Source of the DNA: Nodosilinea sp. E11
Lineage (GTDB): Bacteria > Cyanobacteriota > Cyanobacteriia > Phormidesmidales > Phormidesmidaceae
Direction of reading: 5' to 3'
Length of the DNA: 64,000 nt
NCBI RefSeq assembly: GCF_032813545.1
Contig: NZ_CP136520.1
Location: 800,001 to 864,000 of the forward strand
Shown: positions 18,160-27,400 of the stretch, one piece after another
How positions within the stretch are numbered: the stretch's first letter is position 1
How the letters are laid out: each line of letters begins with the position of its first letter
Position numbers and translations under genes: made by a program
Notes under the pieces: generated by a model
Told to the model about the DNA's origin: nothing
What the model saw: only the letters and a program-made list of their open reading frames with translations
Database searches by the model: none

Positions 18160-18648
18160 ATGACAACTTACACCACCTCCACCAATGGCCCCAACCAGGC
18201 CCTCGCTCAGTTCAACAAGTTAGAGGTAGACGAGCAACTAGCCTTGCTCTGGTTTGTCTATGAGCAGATGGGCGAGTCAATTACCACTGCGGCCCCAGGC
18301 TCTGCTTCCCCCGAAATTGCCACTGGTCTCTATGATCAAGTGAAGGCGCTTGATCAACAGCAGCAGCTCGATGCCATGCGCGCGATCGCCCGAAAAGAGC
18401 AGTCGCACCAGATCAGCCGTGAATATGGTTCGCTGAGTGCCAACACCCAGTTGGCCTTCTGGTACTACCTAGCCCAGGGTATGGATAGCGGCGATATCAT
18501 TCCTATGCCAGACGACTACGAGCTGTCTGACGCTGGGCGAGACTTGCTGGCCGCCCTCGAAACTATGGATTTCGAAGCCCAAATTACTCTTCTGCGCGAT
18601 GCTGCTAACAGCATGGGCAGCGAACCCAGCAGCGGCGCTAGCATCTAG
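18160..18648 (+). CDS. Helical carotenoid protein (OCP N-terminal domain homologue)
   Basis: A 162-residue all-helical protein matching only the carotenoid-binding N-terminal domain of the orange carotenoid protein. Helical carotenoid proteins bind a keto-carotenoid and quench singlet oxygen or phycobilisome excitation. Visible family positions are LLWFVYEQMG (Trp31 and Tyr34, equivalent to OCP Trp41 and Tyr44), TTAAPGSAS and LAFWYYLAQG (Trp101, equivalent to Trp110). DxxITLLRDAANSMG closes the domain. The C-terminal NTF2-like regulatory domain of full OCP is absent and not encoded next door. The start ATG is preceded by AAAGGA. A strong terminator follows at 18699, so the gene ends its transcript. 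Confidence 0.93.
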   Translation: MTTYTTSTNGPNQALAQFNKLEVDEQLALLWFVYEQMGESITTAAPGSASPEIATGLYDQVKALDQQQQLDAMRAIARKEQSHQISREYGSLSANTQLAFWYYLAQGMDSGDIIPMPDDYELSDAGRDLLAALETMDFEAQITLLRDAANSMGSEPSSGASI

Positions 18649-18698
18649 TAGGCCTGGCGCTAGATGACCATTATTGAGCACCAGAGTACCTGAGGGGA

Positions 18699-18748
18699 GC
18701 GAAGGGACTGACGCTGGCAGGGCAGCATCAGTCCCTTCGCCCTTTTTT
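18699..18748 (+). terminator. Rho-independent terminator after the carotenoid protein gene
   Basis: A 13-bp perfect stem (GCGAAGGGACTGA with its complement at 18728-18740) is followed by CCTTTTTT. Confidence 0.9.
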
Positions 18749-18790
18749 GGGTCAGCTAGGTGTCAAGTTTTAGGAACGGTTGGCTGGACC

Positions 18791-18898
18791 ATACCAAATC
18801 CTATCGGTATAACCCTCAATGTGTAGGGGCATTGCAGTGCAATGCCCCTGCGAGGTATCGCCTTCGAATCGGGGGGTTGTAGGTCGGATTCAGTATTA
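18791..18898 (+). repeat. Dispersed intergenic repeat, copy D
   Basis: Starts ATACCAAATCC and ends GGATTCAGTATTA, which are near-inverted copies. The centre is a different but equally perfect palindrome, GGGGCATTGCA facing TGCAATGCCCC. It shares ends, but not the core, with the copy at 20843. Confidence 0.65.
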
Positions 18899-18910
18899 GG
18901 CCGCAGAGTA

Positions 18911-19681
18911 CTAGGTGGCATAAATCATTTTCCGCGTCATACCGCCATCTACAACAAAGTTTTGCCCGGTGACAAAGCCTGCCGCCTCTGACAGCAAAAA
19001 GTTGACCAGTTCTGCCACATCCTGGGCCTGGCCCACCCGTCCGACCGGATGCTGCTGCTGGTCGCTTGGGCTGAGGTTAGCCGCCTGGGATGGATGTTGT
19101 TGGGCACTGACATCAATCCAGCCTGGGCTAATGCAGTTGACCCGAATGTCTGGGCCTAGGCTCACGGCCAAGGCGTGGGTAAGCGCCACAAGGCCGCCCT
19201 TTGAAGCCGCGTAGGCTTCGGAGTCAGGTTCAGACTGAAGAGCACGGGTGGAGGCGATGTTGACGATCGCCCCCTTAGTCTGCCGCAAATGGGGCACGGT
19301 ATGCTTGGCCATCAAAAAGCCGCCGGTTAAATTGGTAGCAATCCAGCGATTCCAGTCGGCTAGGGTCAACGCTTCGACCGGACCACTGTGGGGATTGGCA
19401 ATGCCAGCATTGTTAACCAAGCCATCGAGCTGGCCAAATTGCTCTAGAACCGACCGAACACAGCGCTCAACATCCTTTTCCTGGGAGACATCACAACGCA
19501 TCACCCTGAAGGACTCGCGAAATTGGGCCAGGGCGGCCTGGGCAGCGGTGCTGGAAGAAGGATTAATGTCAGCGATCGCCACGTGCCAGCCCTGGGTAAG
19601 CAGGTGCTCAGCAATACCAAAACCAATGCCCTGTGCCCCTCCTGTGACTAGCGCAACGGGCTTCTGTTCCAGCTGATGCAT
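18911..19681 (-). CDS. Short-chain dehydrogenase/reductase
   Basis: A 256-residue classical SDR. The NAD(P)-binding motif is [14 protein letters not shown] appears as VNNAGIA, the catalytic Ser is in NIASTRA and the YxxxK pair in YAASKGG. ADINP after strand 2 has an Asp, which favours NAD(H). The C-terminal [14 protein letters not shown] is typical of 3-oxoacyl-ACP reductase-like and sugar dehydrogenase members. The substrate is unknown. The gene is isolated, convergent to the carotenoid protein gene with a repeat and terminator between. Confidence 0.92.
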   Translation of the reverse strand: MHQLEQKPVALVTGGAQGIGFGIAEHLLTQGWHVAIADINPSSSTAAQAALAQFRESFRVMRCDVSQEKDVERCVRSVLEQFGQLDGLVNNAGIANPHSGPVEALTLADWNRWIATNLTGGFLMAKHTVPHLRQTKGAIVNIASTRALQSEPDSEAYAASKGGLVALTHALAVSLGPDIRVNCISPGWIDVSAQQHPSQAANLSPSDQQQHPVGRVGQAQDVAELVNFLLSEAAGFVTGQNFVVDGGMTRKMIYAT

Positions 19682-20219
19682 AGCAGTGACCTCAGAGAAG
19701 TAAGCCTCTGATCAGCTTAAAGGGTTAGTTAAAAAGTTGCAGAGCGATAATCTCGTTCGACCAATCTCCTATAACCAACACTAGCCCATCCCAAAACATC
19801 AGCGCTTGGCCCCTAACAGCAGAAAATCCGGTGCGATGCACAAATAAGGGGGGTCGAGTAACTCCCTGAGCGCGATTGACTGAGTTACTTCTACACCGCA
19901 CGCCTGGTTTAGGAGCCGCGAGACTAGCGCTAGGGCTATTGGCCTTTTGTTCATCTCAAACATTGAGATTATCGGGGAGATGAGGCACTAAGGACTATGC
20001 CCTTTTGCAATAAAATCTATTTTTACTTTGCTAATTGGGTGAAATTAATAGCGCATTTTAGAACCAAGCAATTACAATCAGGGTAGTATTTACTTGAGGC
20101 CTGATTTTCTTGGGGTTTTAGTTAGATCAGCCCAAGAAGAAACCCCTTACTGTAGCAATGTCAGCAATCCATTCTTGACATTTCAGCGCTTTTGTACTCA
20201 TTACAGGACGATTTAGACT
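19682..20219. other. Long regulatory spacer upstream of cyAbrB
   Basis: About 540 bases between the divergent SDR and cyAbrB genes. A perfect TTGACA lies at 20175-20180, but the sequence 17 bases on (TCATTA) is a poor -10 box and is too near the start codon. The cyAbrB promoter is therefore not assigned. I see no coding frame. Confidence 0.4.
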
Positions 20220-20609
20220 ATGGCGGTAAAAAGCAAAGAGCCCTTAACTGGCAAAGAACTGCTTACCAAGGTCAAAGAAAACGATGGCCTCACGAAACGT
20301 GAACTCGCTAAAGAGTGTGGCTACTACACGGTGGGCAAAGAAGGTCAGACTCGCGTAAACTTAGCTGAATTTTATGACGCTCTTCTGTCGGCCAAGGGCA
20401 TTCAGCTTGAGCCCGAGAAGAGTAAGGATGGCAGAGGTCGGGAAGCATCCTATAACGTCACCGTCCACAAAAATGGCCAAATTGTGATTGGTGCAGCCTA
20501 TACCCAAGAAATGGGTCTTAAATCGGGCGATGAATTCAAAATCAAGCTGGGCTACAAGCATATTCACTTGGTTAAGCTAGATGATGAAGGCAACGAAGAC
20601 CAATCGTAA
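20220..20609 (+). CDS. cyAbrB-type transcriptional regulator
   Basis: A 129-residue member of the cyanobacterial AbrB family, whose DNA-binding AbrB fold lies at the C-terminus, unlike Bacillus AbrB. PLTGKELLTKVKEN, CGYYTV, RVNLAEFYDALLSAKG and LKSGDEFKIKLGYKHIHL are visible. These proteins coordinate nitrogen/carbon metabolism and, in some species, hydrogenase and cell-division genes. Most cyanobacteria have two paralogues; I cannot say with confidence which this is. The gene is monocistronic with a long 5' spacer, consistent with complex control. The start ATG is preceded by ACAGGACGA. Confidence 0.92.
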   Translation: MAVKSKEPLTGKELLTKVKENDGLTKRELAKECGYYTVGKEGQTRVNLAEFYDALLSAKGIQLEPEKSKDGRGREASYNVTVHKNGQIVIGAAYTQEMGLKSGDEFKIKLGYKHIHLVKLDDEGNEDQS

Positions 20610-20842
20610 CCACAGGTTAGGACGTGGATCTAGGCGATTGGCCCAAAGGGCTGTTTAACTGACAAATCTCTAGAGATTAAGTTGGGTGAAGCGAGGCTTG
20701 TTGACTGACAAACTTCAATGGCAGATGGGCAAAACGCAGGAGCACCCAATACCAGAGCTAGTTTAGTTGGGCTCTACCAACGCGCCACCTAACTTAAGAC
20801 GGTGCAAGGGCTTTGTCGGCCAAGCAGCCCCAAACATGGGTG

Positions 20843-20949
20843 ATACCAAATCCGAATCGTACAACCCCGATTTCTAACAGGCGGATTGCTTAGGGACAAA
20901 CACCGTTTGCCCAGTCCAACCTGGCTCGCCAAGTCGGATTCGGTATTAG
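20843..20949 (+). repeat. Dispersed intergenic repeat, copy B (full length)
   Basis: The most complete copy, about 107 bases. The left end ATACCAAATCCGAATC and right end TCGGATTCGGTATTA are imperfect inverted repeats. An internal hairpin, ACAAACaccGTTTGC, is present. The left 75 bases match the reverse complement of the copies at 9361 and 62583. Confidence 0.8.
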
Positions 20950-21020
20950 CAATGCTCTTAGCCCTTACTCAGAGATTGAAGGCTAAGGTCTCTATGCCTC
21001 ACGAGGACGATGCGCCCTGC

Positions 21021-21060
21021 CAAGCAGCCCCCCGACACAAAGCTGTCAGGGGGCTGCTTG
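21021..21060. terminator. Strong stem-loop downstream of the SGNH gene
   Basis: CAAGCAGCCCCC...GACA pairs with TGTC...GGGGGCTGCTTG around CAAAGC, with a single C/A mismatch. It lies 21 bases beyond the minus-strand stop. There is no T-run on either side, so termination is likely but not canonical. Confidence 0.55.
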
Positions 21061-21080
21061 GGCTCAACCCTTGGTTAGAC

Positions 21081-22448
21081 TCAAAGCCCAAAGGGCTGGG
21101 GCTGAAGGGCAAGCTGGCTGGCGATCGCATCGTAGAGGCGATCGCTCACCAGGGTGTGGGCCTCATCGGTGAGCCCCACGGGGCTTTTAAAGGCCTGCCC
21201 TGCGAAGGTGGCGTAGAGGGGGTAAAAATTTAAGACCTGGGCATTGGCAGACAGTTGGCTAGCCTGGTTGGCTGCTGCGGCCAAGCCTTCATACCCCGTA
21301 CGCATTTGTTCAAGGTAGCTATTGTCTAGCTCTGCCAAAATTGCCGATTCCTCAGGCGTCAATGTCTCGGGTTGGCGGGTCGAAATTTCCGGTTCAATGC
21401 CAATGATCAACCGTTTTTGGTTGGCAGACGCCCAGCGCACCATCTGCCGTAGGTGGTTGCCATAGCGCTGAACGCGCTGATCGAGTTCGGCGGAGTCGGC
21501 GGGCAGGCGATCGCTTAACGTTGCATCGAGGGTAGGGGCGTAGAGATTGAGGGGCTCCACCAACTGTTGCTCCGACTGCTGCCGCTGCAAACCATAGTGC
21601 TTAACACCCTGAACAATATAAAGCTGATTAAACCAAGCGGCTACCTGATCACCCAGCCCGGCCCCAAAGCCCTGCCCACCACTGGTCAAATACTGCTCTA
21701 GACCAGGCACATCGCTGCCTCGGTCAGTGCTGGGCAACATCAGATCGGCGTAGCCCCCCATGACCACGACAAAATCTGGGTTGTAGGCCGCTACTTGTTG
21801 GGTCAGCAGGGCCAAATCATTGCCCGAGGCATAGCCGGGCACGGCGGCATTGATCACCCGGTACTGACCATCGCGAATGCGCGGCGGTAGCGCCAGCGCT
21901 GCTTGCACCTGGTCAGCCCGAAAGGGCAACGCACTGGGCTGAAATTGGTTCGGATTAGCTCGTTGCTGGGCGACTCGCTCATTGAGGCGGGTTTCGAGCT
22001 TGCTGGTAAAGGTAGTCTGATTGTTAGAGCTGAGCTGACCAAAAGCCGTTGACCCCCCCAATACAAAAATTCGGATCTCGCCTGCCGGTTTTGAACTCGG
22101 CACGGGTTCAGTTTCGCGAAAGCCGTTTTCGTTAATCTGCCAAAAGTCGCTTTGTTGGTTAGCCGCCAATCGATAGCCCACCAGGGGATCGCGTACCGCT
22201 TTTAGCTCACCGCTATCGGGTAACCCCATGTATGGTTGCCCGGCTTTATCGACAAATCGGAGTTGGTAGGAGTTGATCGCACCTGCGGCTTGAGCACCAG
22301 TGAAGCGATCGCTAGTGCCGGTGGCATGGGTCACAATCCGGGTTAAAAACTCTAACCCGACAGGAATGCCAATCAGCAATAGAAGAACCAACGCCCACCG
22401 TAACGGCCGCCGCGATGATCTCTTCCTGTATTGGTAACTGCTGTACAT
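21081..22448 (-). CDS. Membrane-anchored SGNH/GDSL hydrolase family protein
   Basis: A 455-residue protein from ATG 22448 (MYSSYQYRKRSSRRP); a GTG nine codons upstream is also open. A basic N-terminus precedes one membrane helix (WALVLLLLIGIPVGLEFL), so the catalytic part is probably outside the cytoplasmic membrane. SGNH blocks are visible: the nucleophile Ser in FVLGGSTAFGQ, the Gly block near GYASGNDLALL, VVVMGGYADLML, and the terminal Asp-His in DEAHTLVSDRLYDAI. Substrates of such proteins include acylated polysaccharides and lipids; none can be assigned. The gene is monocistronic. Confidence 0.82.
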   Translation of the reverse strand: MYSSYQYRKRSSRRPLRWALVLLLLIGIPVGLEFLTRIVTHATGTSDRFTGAQAAGAINSYQLRFVDKAGQPYMGLPDSGELKAVRDPLVGYRLAANQQSDFWQINENGFRETEPVPSSKPAGEIRIFVLGGSTAFGQLSSNNQTTFTSKLETRLNERVAQQRANPNQFQPSALPFRADQVQAALALPPRIRDGQYRVINAAVPGYASGNDLALLTQQVAAYNPDFVVVMGGYADLMLPSTDRGSDVPGLEQYLTSGGQGFGAGLGDQVAAWFNQLYIVQGVKHYGLQRQQSEQQLVEPLNLYAPTLDATLSDRLPADSAELDQRVQRYGNHLRQMVRWASANQKRLIIGIEPEISTRQPETLTPEESAILAELDNSYLEQMRTGYEGLAAAANQASQLSANAQVLNFYPLYATFAGQAFKSPVGLTDEAHTLVSDRLYDAIASQLALQPQPFGL

Positions 22449-22999
22449 AGACTTCGCCACTCTCAAGTCGTACACATCAATGCGCGAATAGCAGAACGAT
22501 TGTAGGCGATCGCTGCCCCTTCACCGCTGCCCCTTCGCCTCAATGGCACTCAAGGCACCCTTACTCCCCTGCCTACGCCCATCGTTCATTCAAGTTGGCA
22601 CTAGCGCATTTAGACGCTAAACCACCACAAGATGTTCCACAACTCATCAATTCTTCAAACAGCTATTCCCGACAATTCAAGCATATCTACTGCTTTAAAG
22701 GTAGTTACCACCGGTAGAAAAGAGTTATCCCAAGCGCGATCGTCTCTTTCTACAGTTGCCCAAACCACCTAGATAACCATGCTGAAAAGCTGATAGTGAC
22801 GCCAATCCAGCAAAACACCCAGACGCTCGCGATGCGTTGCCAGTCAATAAAGACGCTCTCTCAAAACCATAAAACCTGCCGTTTTATCAGCATGATTAAC
22901 ATCATCATGATTGCTTCATAATGGCCATCAATTCTAATTCACTATTGCCCAGATTGACCTTAAGAGACCTTGGTCACAAAGCTGTCACATTTAGCTTTT
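22449..22999. other. Intergenic spacer, no gene seen
   Basis: About 550 bases between divergent SGNH and HTH-like genes. I find no RNA gene or credible coding frame. It must contain both promoters. Confidence 0.45.
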
Positions 23000-23338
23000 A
23001 TGATTGAAACCGGTCAAGCCCCCAACCTAATACGTGATGTTATGAATAGTTTGAGCACCATGCAAAATTACTATCCTTGGAATGCCAAAACTCTAGTAGA
23101 GTGGCTCAATGATGAATTTTGCTTCAACGATTTCCAAAAATTAGAGGACACCTTAAACATACCGAAGCATATAGCTAAAGCTTGGCTAACTGAGCCCTTT
23201 CCTTCTATCACTCTGGCCCAAATTCGCCTAATTGCACAATACAGGGGTTGGAAGTTAGATCAAATGATTGAGTGGCTTGAACTCAAGCCTGCCCACGTTC
23301 AAGAACTCATTGACTACGACATTTCCCAGAGAAACTAG
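23000..23338 (+). CDS. Small HTH-like hypothetical protein
   Basis: A 112-residue protein from ATG 23000; the frame opens at TTG 22970. The stretch LEDTLNIPKHIAKAWLTEPFPSITLAQIRLIAQYRGW (residues about 46-82) has the spacing of a lambda-repressor-like helix-turn-helix followed by a further helix. The N-terminal part (MNSLSTMQNYYPWNAKTLVEWLNDEFCFNDF) has no known motif. A regulatory role is plausible but unproven. It has its own strong terminator at 23351, so it is transcribed alone. Confidence 0.6.
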   Translation: MIETGQAPNLIRDVMNSLSTMQNYYPWNAKTLVEWLNDEFCFNDFQKLEDTLNIPKHIAKAWLTEPFPSITLAQIRLIAQYRGWKLDQMIEWLELKPAHVQELIDYDISQRN

Positions 23339-23350
23339 AAATTGCTCTAG

Positions 23351-23400
23351 CCCCTATCTAAACCACTGATTTCAATCAGTTTAGGTAGGGGTATTTTTTT
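23351..23400 (+). terminator. Rho-independent terminator after the HTH-like gene
   Basis: CCCCTATCTAAAC pairs with GTTTAGGTAGGGG, with a second inner stem ACTGATT/AATCAGT, and is followed by TATTTTTTT. Confidence 0.93.
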
Positions 23401-23409
23401 AAGTTTTTT

Positions 23410-23634
23410 CTAGTTTGCGAGCATACTCCCATGAAGGGTAGTGAGGAGATAAAGCATAGCTTGCCCATAGCGTTTTAGCTCTTGTAGCCGCAGGATTTGT
23501 TCTGTGCTCAGGATAGGGTTTCGACTTAAGGAATCGGCATAGGACAGTATAGTGTCAACGGCTTGGTGGGCTGCATCGAAGGAGGATCCAGCGTCATCAA
23601 ACGGGTGACGTCGGGCGGAGCAGATCTGCTCCCA
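23410..23634 (-). pseudogene. Decayed coding fragment downstream of the receiver remnant
   Basis: An open stretch of 74 codons ending in TAG, with no start codon near its upstream end. It reads WEQICSARRHPFDDAG...LQELKRYGQAMLYLLTTLHG. An in-frame TAA separates it from IDQWR just upstream. The amphipathic character looks like real protein, but I do not recognise the family. It follows the receiver fragment on the same strand and may be the remainder of the same broken gene after deletion or frameshift. Confidence 0.5.
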
Positions 23635-23647
23635 TTAACGCCATTGA

Positions 23648-23773
23648 TCAATGTCTTACGGCTCTAACCCGATGCCCTGCGCTAGAGAGGATATCAAATA
23701 AAATGCGAAGGTTATCGACTAGATCATCAATGATGAGAATGTCACCCTGGGAAATAGAAACATTAAGTGTCAT
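23648..23773 (-). pseudogene. Truncated response-regulator receiver domain
   Basis: ATG to TGA, 41 residues. It includes GDILIIDDLVDNLRILFDIL and SSAGHRVRAV, the start of a receiver domain: first beta strand, the acidic Asp-Asp pair and helix 1. The phospho-accepting Asp and everything beyond are missing because of the stop. Compare [18 protein letters not shown] in the intact protein at 38350. The ATG lies 4 bases after the stop of the fragment at 23778, which resembles an operon junction. Confidence 0.7.
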
Positions 23774-23777
23774 AGCT

Positions 23778-23918
23778 TCAGGCAACAGCTAGTTCAGCGA
23801 TAGTAGCTTGCCAGGTTTCTAGGGCATTCAGTCGAGGCAGAGATGACAGTAGTGAGAGCCAGCTATAGTCATAGTCACTTGGGTTAGAACATCCAACCCT
23901 AGAAACGTTCGAACGTTC
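23778..23918 (-). pseudogene. C-terminal remnant of a gene upstream of the receiver remnant
   Basis: 46 codons open to a TGA. It reads SDYDYSWLSLLSSLPRLNALETWQ...ELAVA and is preceded by an in-frame TAA. It has the feel of a protein C-terminus, possibly a lost sensor protein that was followed by the receiver gene, as at 38350. Family not identified. The palindrome AACGTTCGAACGTT at 23904-23917 sits inside it. Confidence 0.4.
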
Positions 23919-24467
23919 TTAGGAAAAATGTCTTAACCAGACTGGCTACAGCTATATTTCAGACTCACCCAAGTTTTTTAAGAAATAAATTTTGACTGCC
24001 GCCAGCACAATCTCACAAACGAATCACCTCTTCTGGAAAATCAATTTAATTAGTTTTGAAGTTTTAGAAGCATTCTCAGAACAGCAAACTGGAGGATCTT
24101 TGGGAGTACATCTTAGCTTAGAATAATTTACCGTGGATTGAAAAAGTATCGTTAATGTTTCCATGCAACGCCTATATCCTGAAGGCTTCTGTACTCTAAA
24201 TATTTCTTACTTCAAGCACCTCTTTTGTAGCTCTTGATTGCATCCATGAATCACCCAAAAGCCATCAGAGCTGTAATCGTTCTCTGACATGGGCATTGAG
24301 GACTAATACTAAATCCCGATTGGCTACCCCCGATTCTACTGGGCGAACAGCGGTAAAGCCTCTGGCCAGGCTGTGCCAACGCCCTTACAGGCTGGCCGGT
24401 TGGGAATCGGGGGTCATGGAATTCGAATTCGATATAAAACAGCATCTTGTGATCACTGATTAACCAA
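23919..24467. other. AT-rich spacer downstream of the 1580-aa kinase
   Basis: About 550 bases with no gene recognised. A weak member of the dispersed repeat lies at 24304-24436 (left end AATACTAAATCC; complementary CCCCCGATTC and GAATCGGGGG blocks inside). Confidence 0.4.
24304..24436 (+). repeat. Possible dispersed repeat, copy E
   Basis: Begins AATACTAAATCC, ends near ATTCGATATA, and carries CCCCCGATTC facing GAATCGGGGG. Similar in layout to the other copies but with diverged ends. Confidence 0.4.
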
Positions 24468-27400
24468 TCAGCTATCCATCGCCTGCTGGATCAGGTCGTG
24501 GATGGTGTCGAAGGCAAAACTATCGAGATGCCGGTGGATCAGATCAGCTAGGGCATTTAGGCTAGGAGGAAATTGGTTCGCTAACTGGGCAAGTTGTTCG
24601 CTGTCGAGTTTAAGAGTGGCGTCGTAAAGCTGGGCGATCGCCGAACTAGGCAAGGCTCGTAGGGCGGCGATCGCAGCGGTAGTAGACATGGGCTCAGCGG
24701 CGATCGCCACTGGCGCTGAGTCGTAGGTGTACTGCACACCCAAATGCTCGGCTATCTTAACCAACACATGGTTTAGCTGAAAGGGTTTGCGCACAAAATC
24801 ATCGCAGCCTACGCTCAGGGCCTGAGCCCGGTCTTCTTCAAAGGCATTGGCGGTGAGGGCAATAATTTTGGGGGCAGGTAGATTAGCGGCTTGGGTTTGA
24901 GTGCGAATGTGCCGAGCCACCTGATCACCGCTGAGTATAGGCATGCGCATGTCGAGCCAGATTAGCTGAGGTTGACAATCTAACCACAGGGCGAGCGCTT
25001 CCTGCCCATCGCGGGCTTCCCAAACCTCAAAGCCAACGGAGCGCAGCAGTTGGGTGAGCAGATGGCGGTGGGTGCGATCGTCGTCTGCCACCAAAATGCG
25101 GTAGGGGGGTTGGCCTGGAGCCAGTTGGGTAATGGGGGGGAGTGCCGGGCTGAGCTCAGCGTCATCGACTCTGTCGACCACCTGCATAGGTAGGGTAAAG
25201 GCAAAGGTAGACCCCTGGCCCAGCTGGCTCTCTACGGTGAGGGTACCCCCCAACAGCTGCACAAACTGACGACTGATCGATAGCCCGAGACCGGTGCCCT
25301 CGTGAACCCGAGTTCTCTGGGTAATTTGCACAAAGGGATCGAGTAGACAGTCGAGGTTTTCGGCGGCGATGCCAATGCCCGTATCGCTGACCGCAAAGGC
25401 GATCGCTAGGTTGGTACCAGGGGCTAGGCAATCGATCGGGACAGGCACAGGGGTGACTCGCAAACAGACCTGACCGCTGTCGGTAAACTTGATCGCGTTG
25501 CCCAGAAGGTTAATGAGCACCTGGCGTAATTTGGGTTGATCGCTGCTGAGGTAGCAGGGCAAAGCCGGATGGCGGTCGATAATGAGCTTTAGCCCTTTGG
25601 TGCTAGCTCGCAGATGAAACAGCTCTGCCAAGGTGTTTAGCAAGATATCTAGATCAAAGCAGAGCGGATTAAAACTTACCTGCCCAGCCTCAATTTTTGC
25701 CATCTCAAGAATGTCGTTAATGAGGTCAAGCAGGTGCTCACCGCTGCGGTTGATAATTTCTAACGATTGCCGATCGCTGGGACTAAGGGCATGGTCGCGG
25801 GCCATGAGCTGGGAGAACCCTAAAATGGCATTGAGCGGGGTGCGCAGTTCGTGACTCATGTTAGCTAAAAACGTGCTTTTTGCCTGGCTGGCCGACTGGG
25901 CAATCTCAGTGGCCTGTTGCAGGGCCTGGGTGCGCTCTTGCACCCGCTGCTCTAGCTCCTGGTTGAGGGTTTGGAGCGATGCTTCGACCTGTTTGCGATC
26001 GCTGATGTCTTCGTAACAACCGAGGACGCCAATAATATCGCCCTCGGCATTGCTAATCGGTACTTTGCTAGTGCGAATCCAGGTTTCTTCATCGTTAGCA
26101 TTGTTGGTGAGTTCTTCGTAGCCCAATTCTGGGATTTGCGTGGTCATCACCCTGACGTCGTCGCGGCGGTAGTCTTCGGCGTAGGCCGCCCAGGGCAGTT
26201 CTAAATCAGTTTTGCCAATAATCTGTTCGGGGGTCAGGTTAAAGTCGTTGGCAAAGGCGTAGTTGCAGCCCAAAAAGCGGGAGTAACGATCTTTCCAAAA
26301 GATACGTAGGGGAACGGTATCTAGCACCAGTTGCAGCATGGTGCGCGATTCTTGGAGAGCCTGCTCGGCCTGCTTGCGATCGCTGATATCGTTGACGACC
26401 CCCAGCAGATAGCGAGGCTGACCTAACCCATCTTGCACTAGAGAAACGGCCAAGCTGACCCAAACCATGGCCTGGTCGCTGCGCAGGTAGCGCTTCTCCA
26501 TCATGAAGGTTGAAATTTCACCGCTGAGCAAACGCTGCACGTTGGCATTGTCATGCGACATATCGTCGGGATGGGTCAGATCTAGATATGTTTTTGAAGC
26601 CAGCTCTGGAGCTGAGTAACCGACTAGATCACAAAATTTTTGGTTAGCCTGCACAATGCGGCCGTTTAGGTCGGCCTCAACGATGCCCATAGCGGCCTGC
26701 TCAAAGATGCCGCGAAAACGTTCTTCGCTCTGCCGCAAGGCGATCGCCGCCCGCTGACGCTCGTTGTCAAGCCGCGAGCGATCGCGCATATCGCGGCAAA
26801 TGGTGGCCAGGCACAGCGGCTCGTGGGAGTTGGAATCGCGAATGAGGAAAATTACCTGCTCGACCACAATGTCTTCGCCAGTTTGATGGTGCCGGAGAGT
26901 AGATTCGCCTCGCCAGCAGCCCTGGTTTAGCGCGGTAGGCAGTGCCTCCTCTACGAGGTGGGTGACAGCAGCTGGGTTGTGAAGATTGACGATGGGGGTA
27001 TTGATGATCGAAGCTGCCGATCGCCCGATTAGCCGCTGCCCCGCTTGGTTGAGGTAGAGGGTATCGCCGCTGAGGCTAGCGGTGCCAATCAGGTCAGTGC
27101 TGTTCTCCACAATGGCGGCAAGTTTTTGAAGTTCTTGAGTGCGCTGCTGCACCCGCTGTTCTAGCTCGTCGTTGAGTTGCTGGAGGGCTAGCTCAGCGGT
27201 TTTACGCGGCGTGATGTCGTAGGCAGCCCCTGCCATGCGCAACAGCTCACCGTCGGCACTGTAGATGCCCTGCCCGCTGTCGGCAATCCACCGCTGGGTG
27301 CCATCGGGCAGCAGCACCCGATATTCGTGCTGAAACGTCCGCCCTGCGCCGATCGCCTGATCAATCTCTTGCTGCACAGCGGCGCGATCGTCAGGGTGAA

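Noticed and set aside
20175-20203. Sigma-70 promoter of cyAbrB
   Set aside because: TTGACA is perfect but the matching -10 position (TCATTA) is poor and would leave almost no leader before the start codon.
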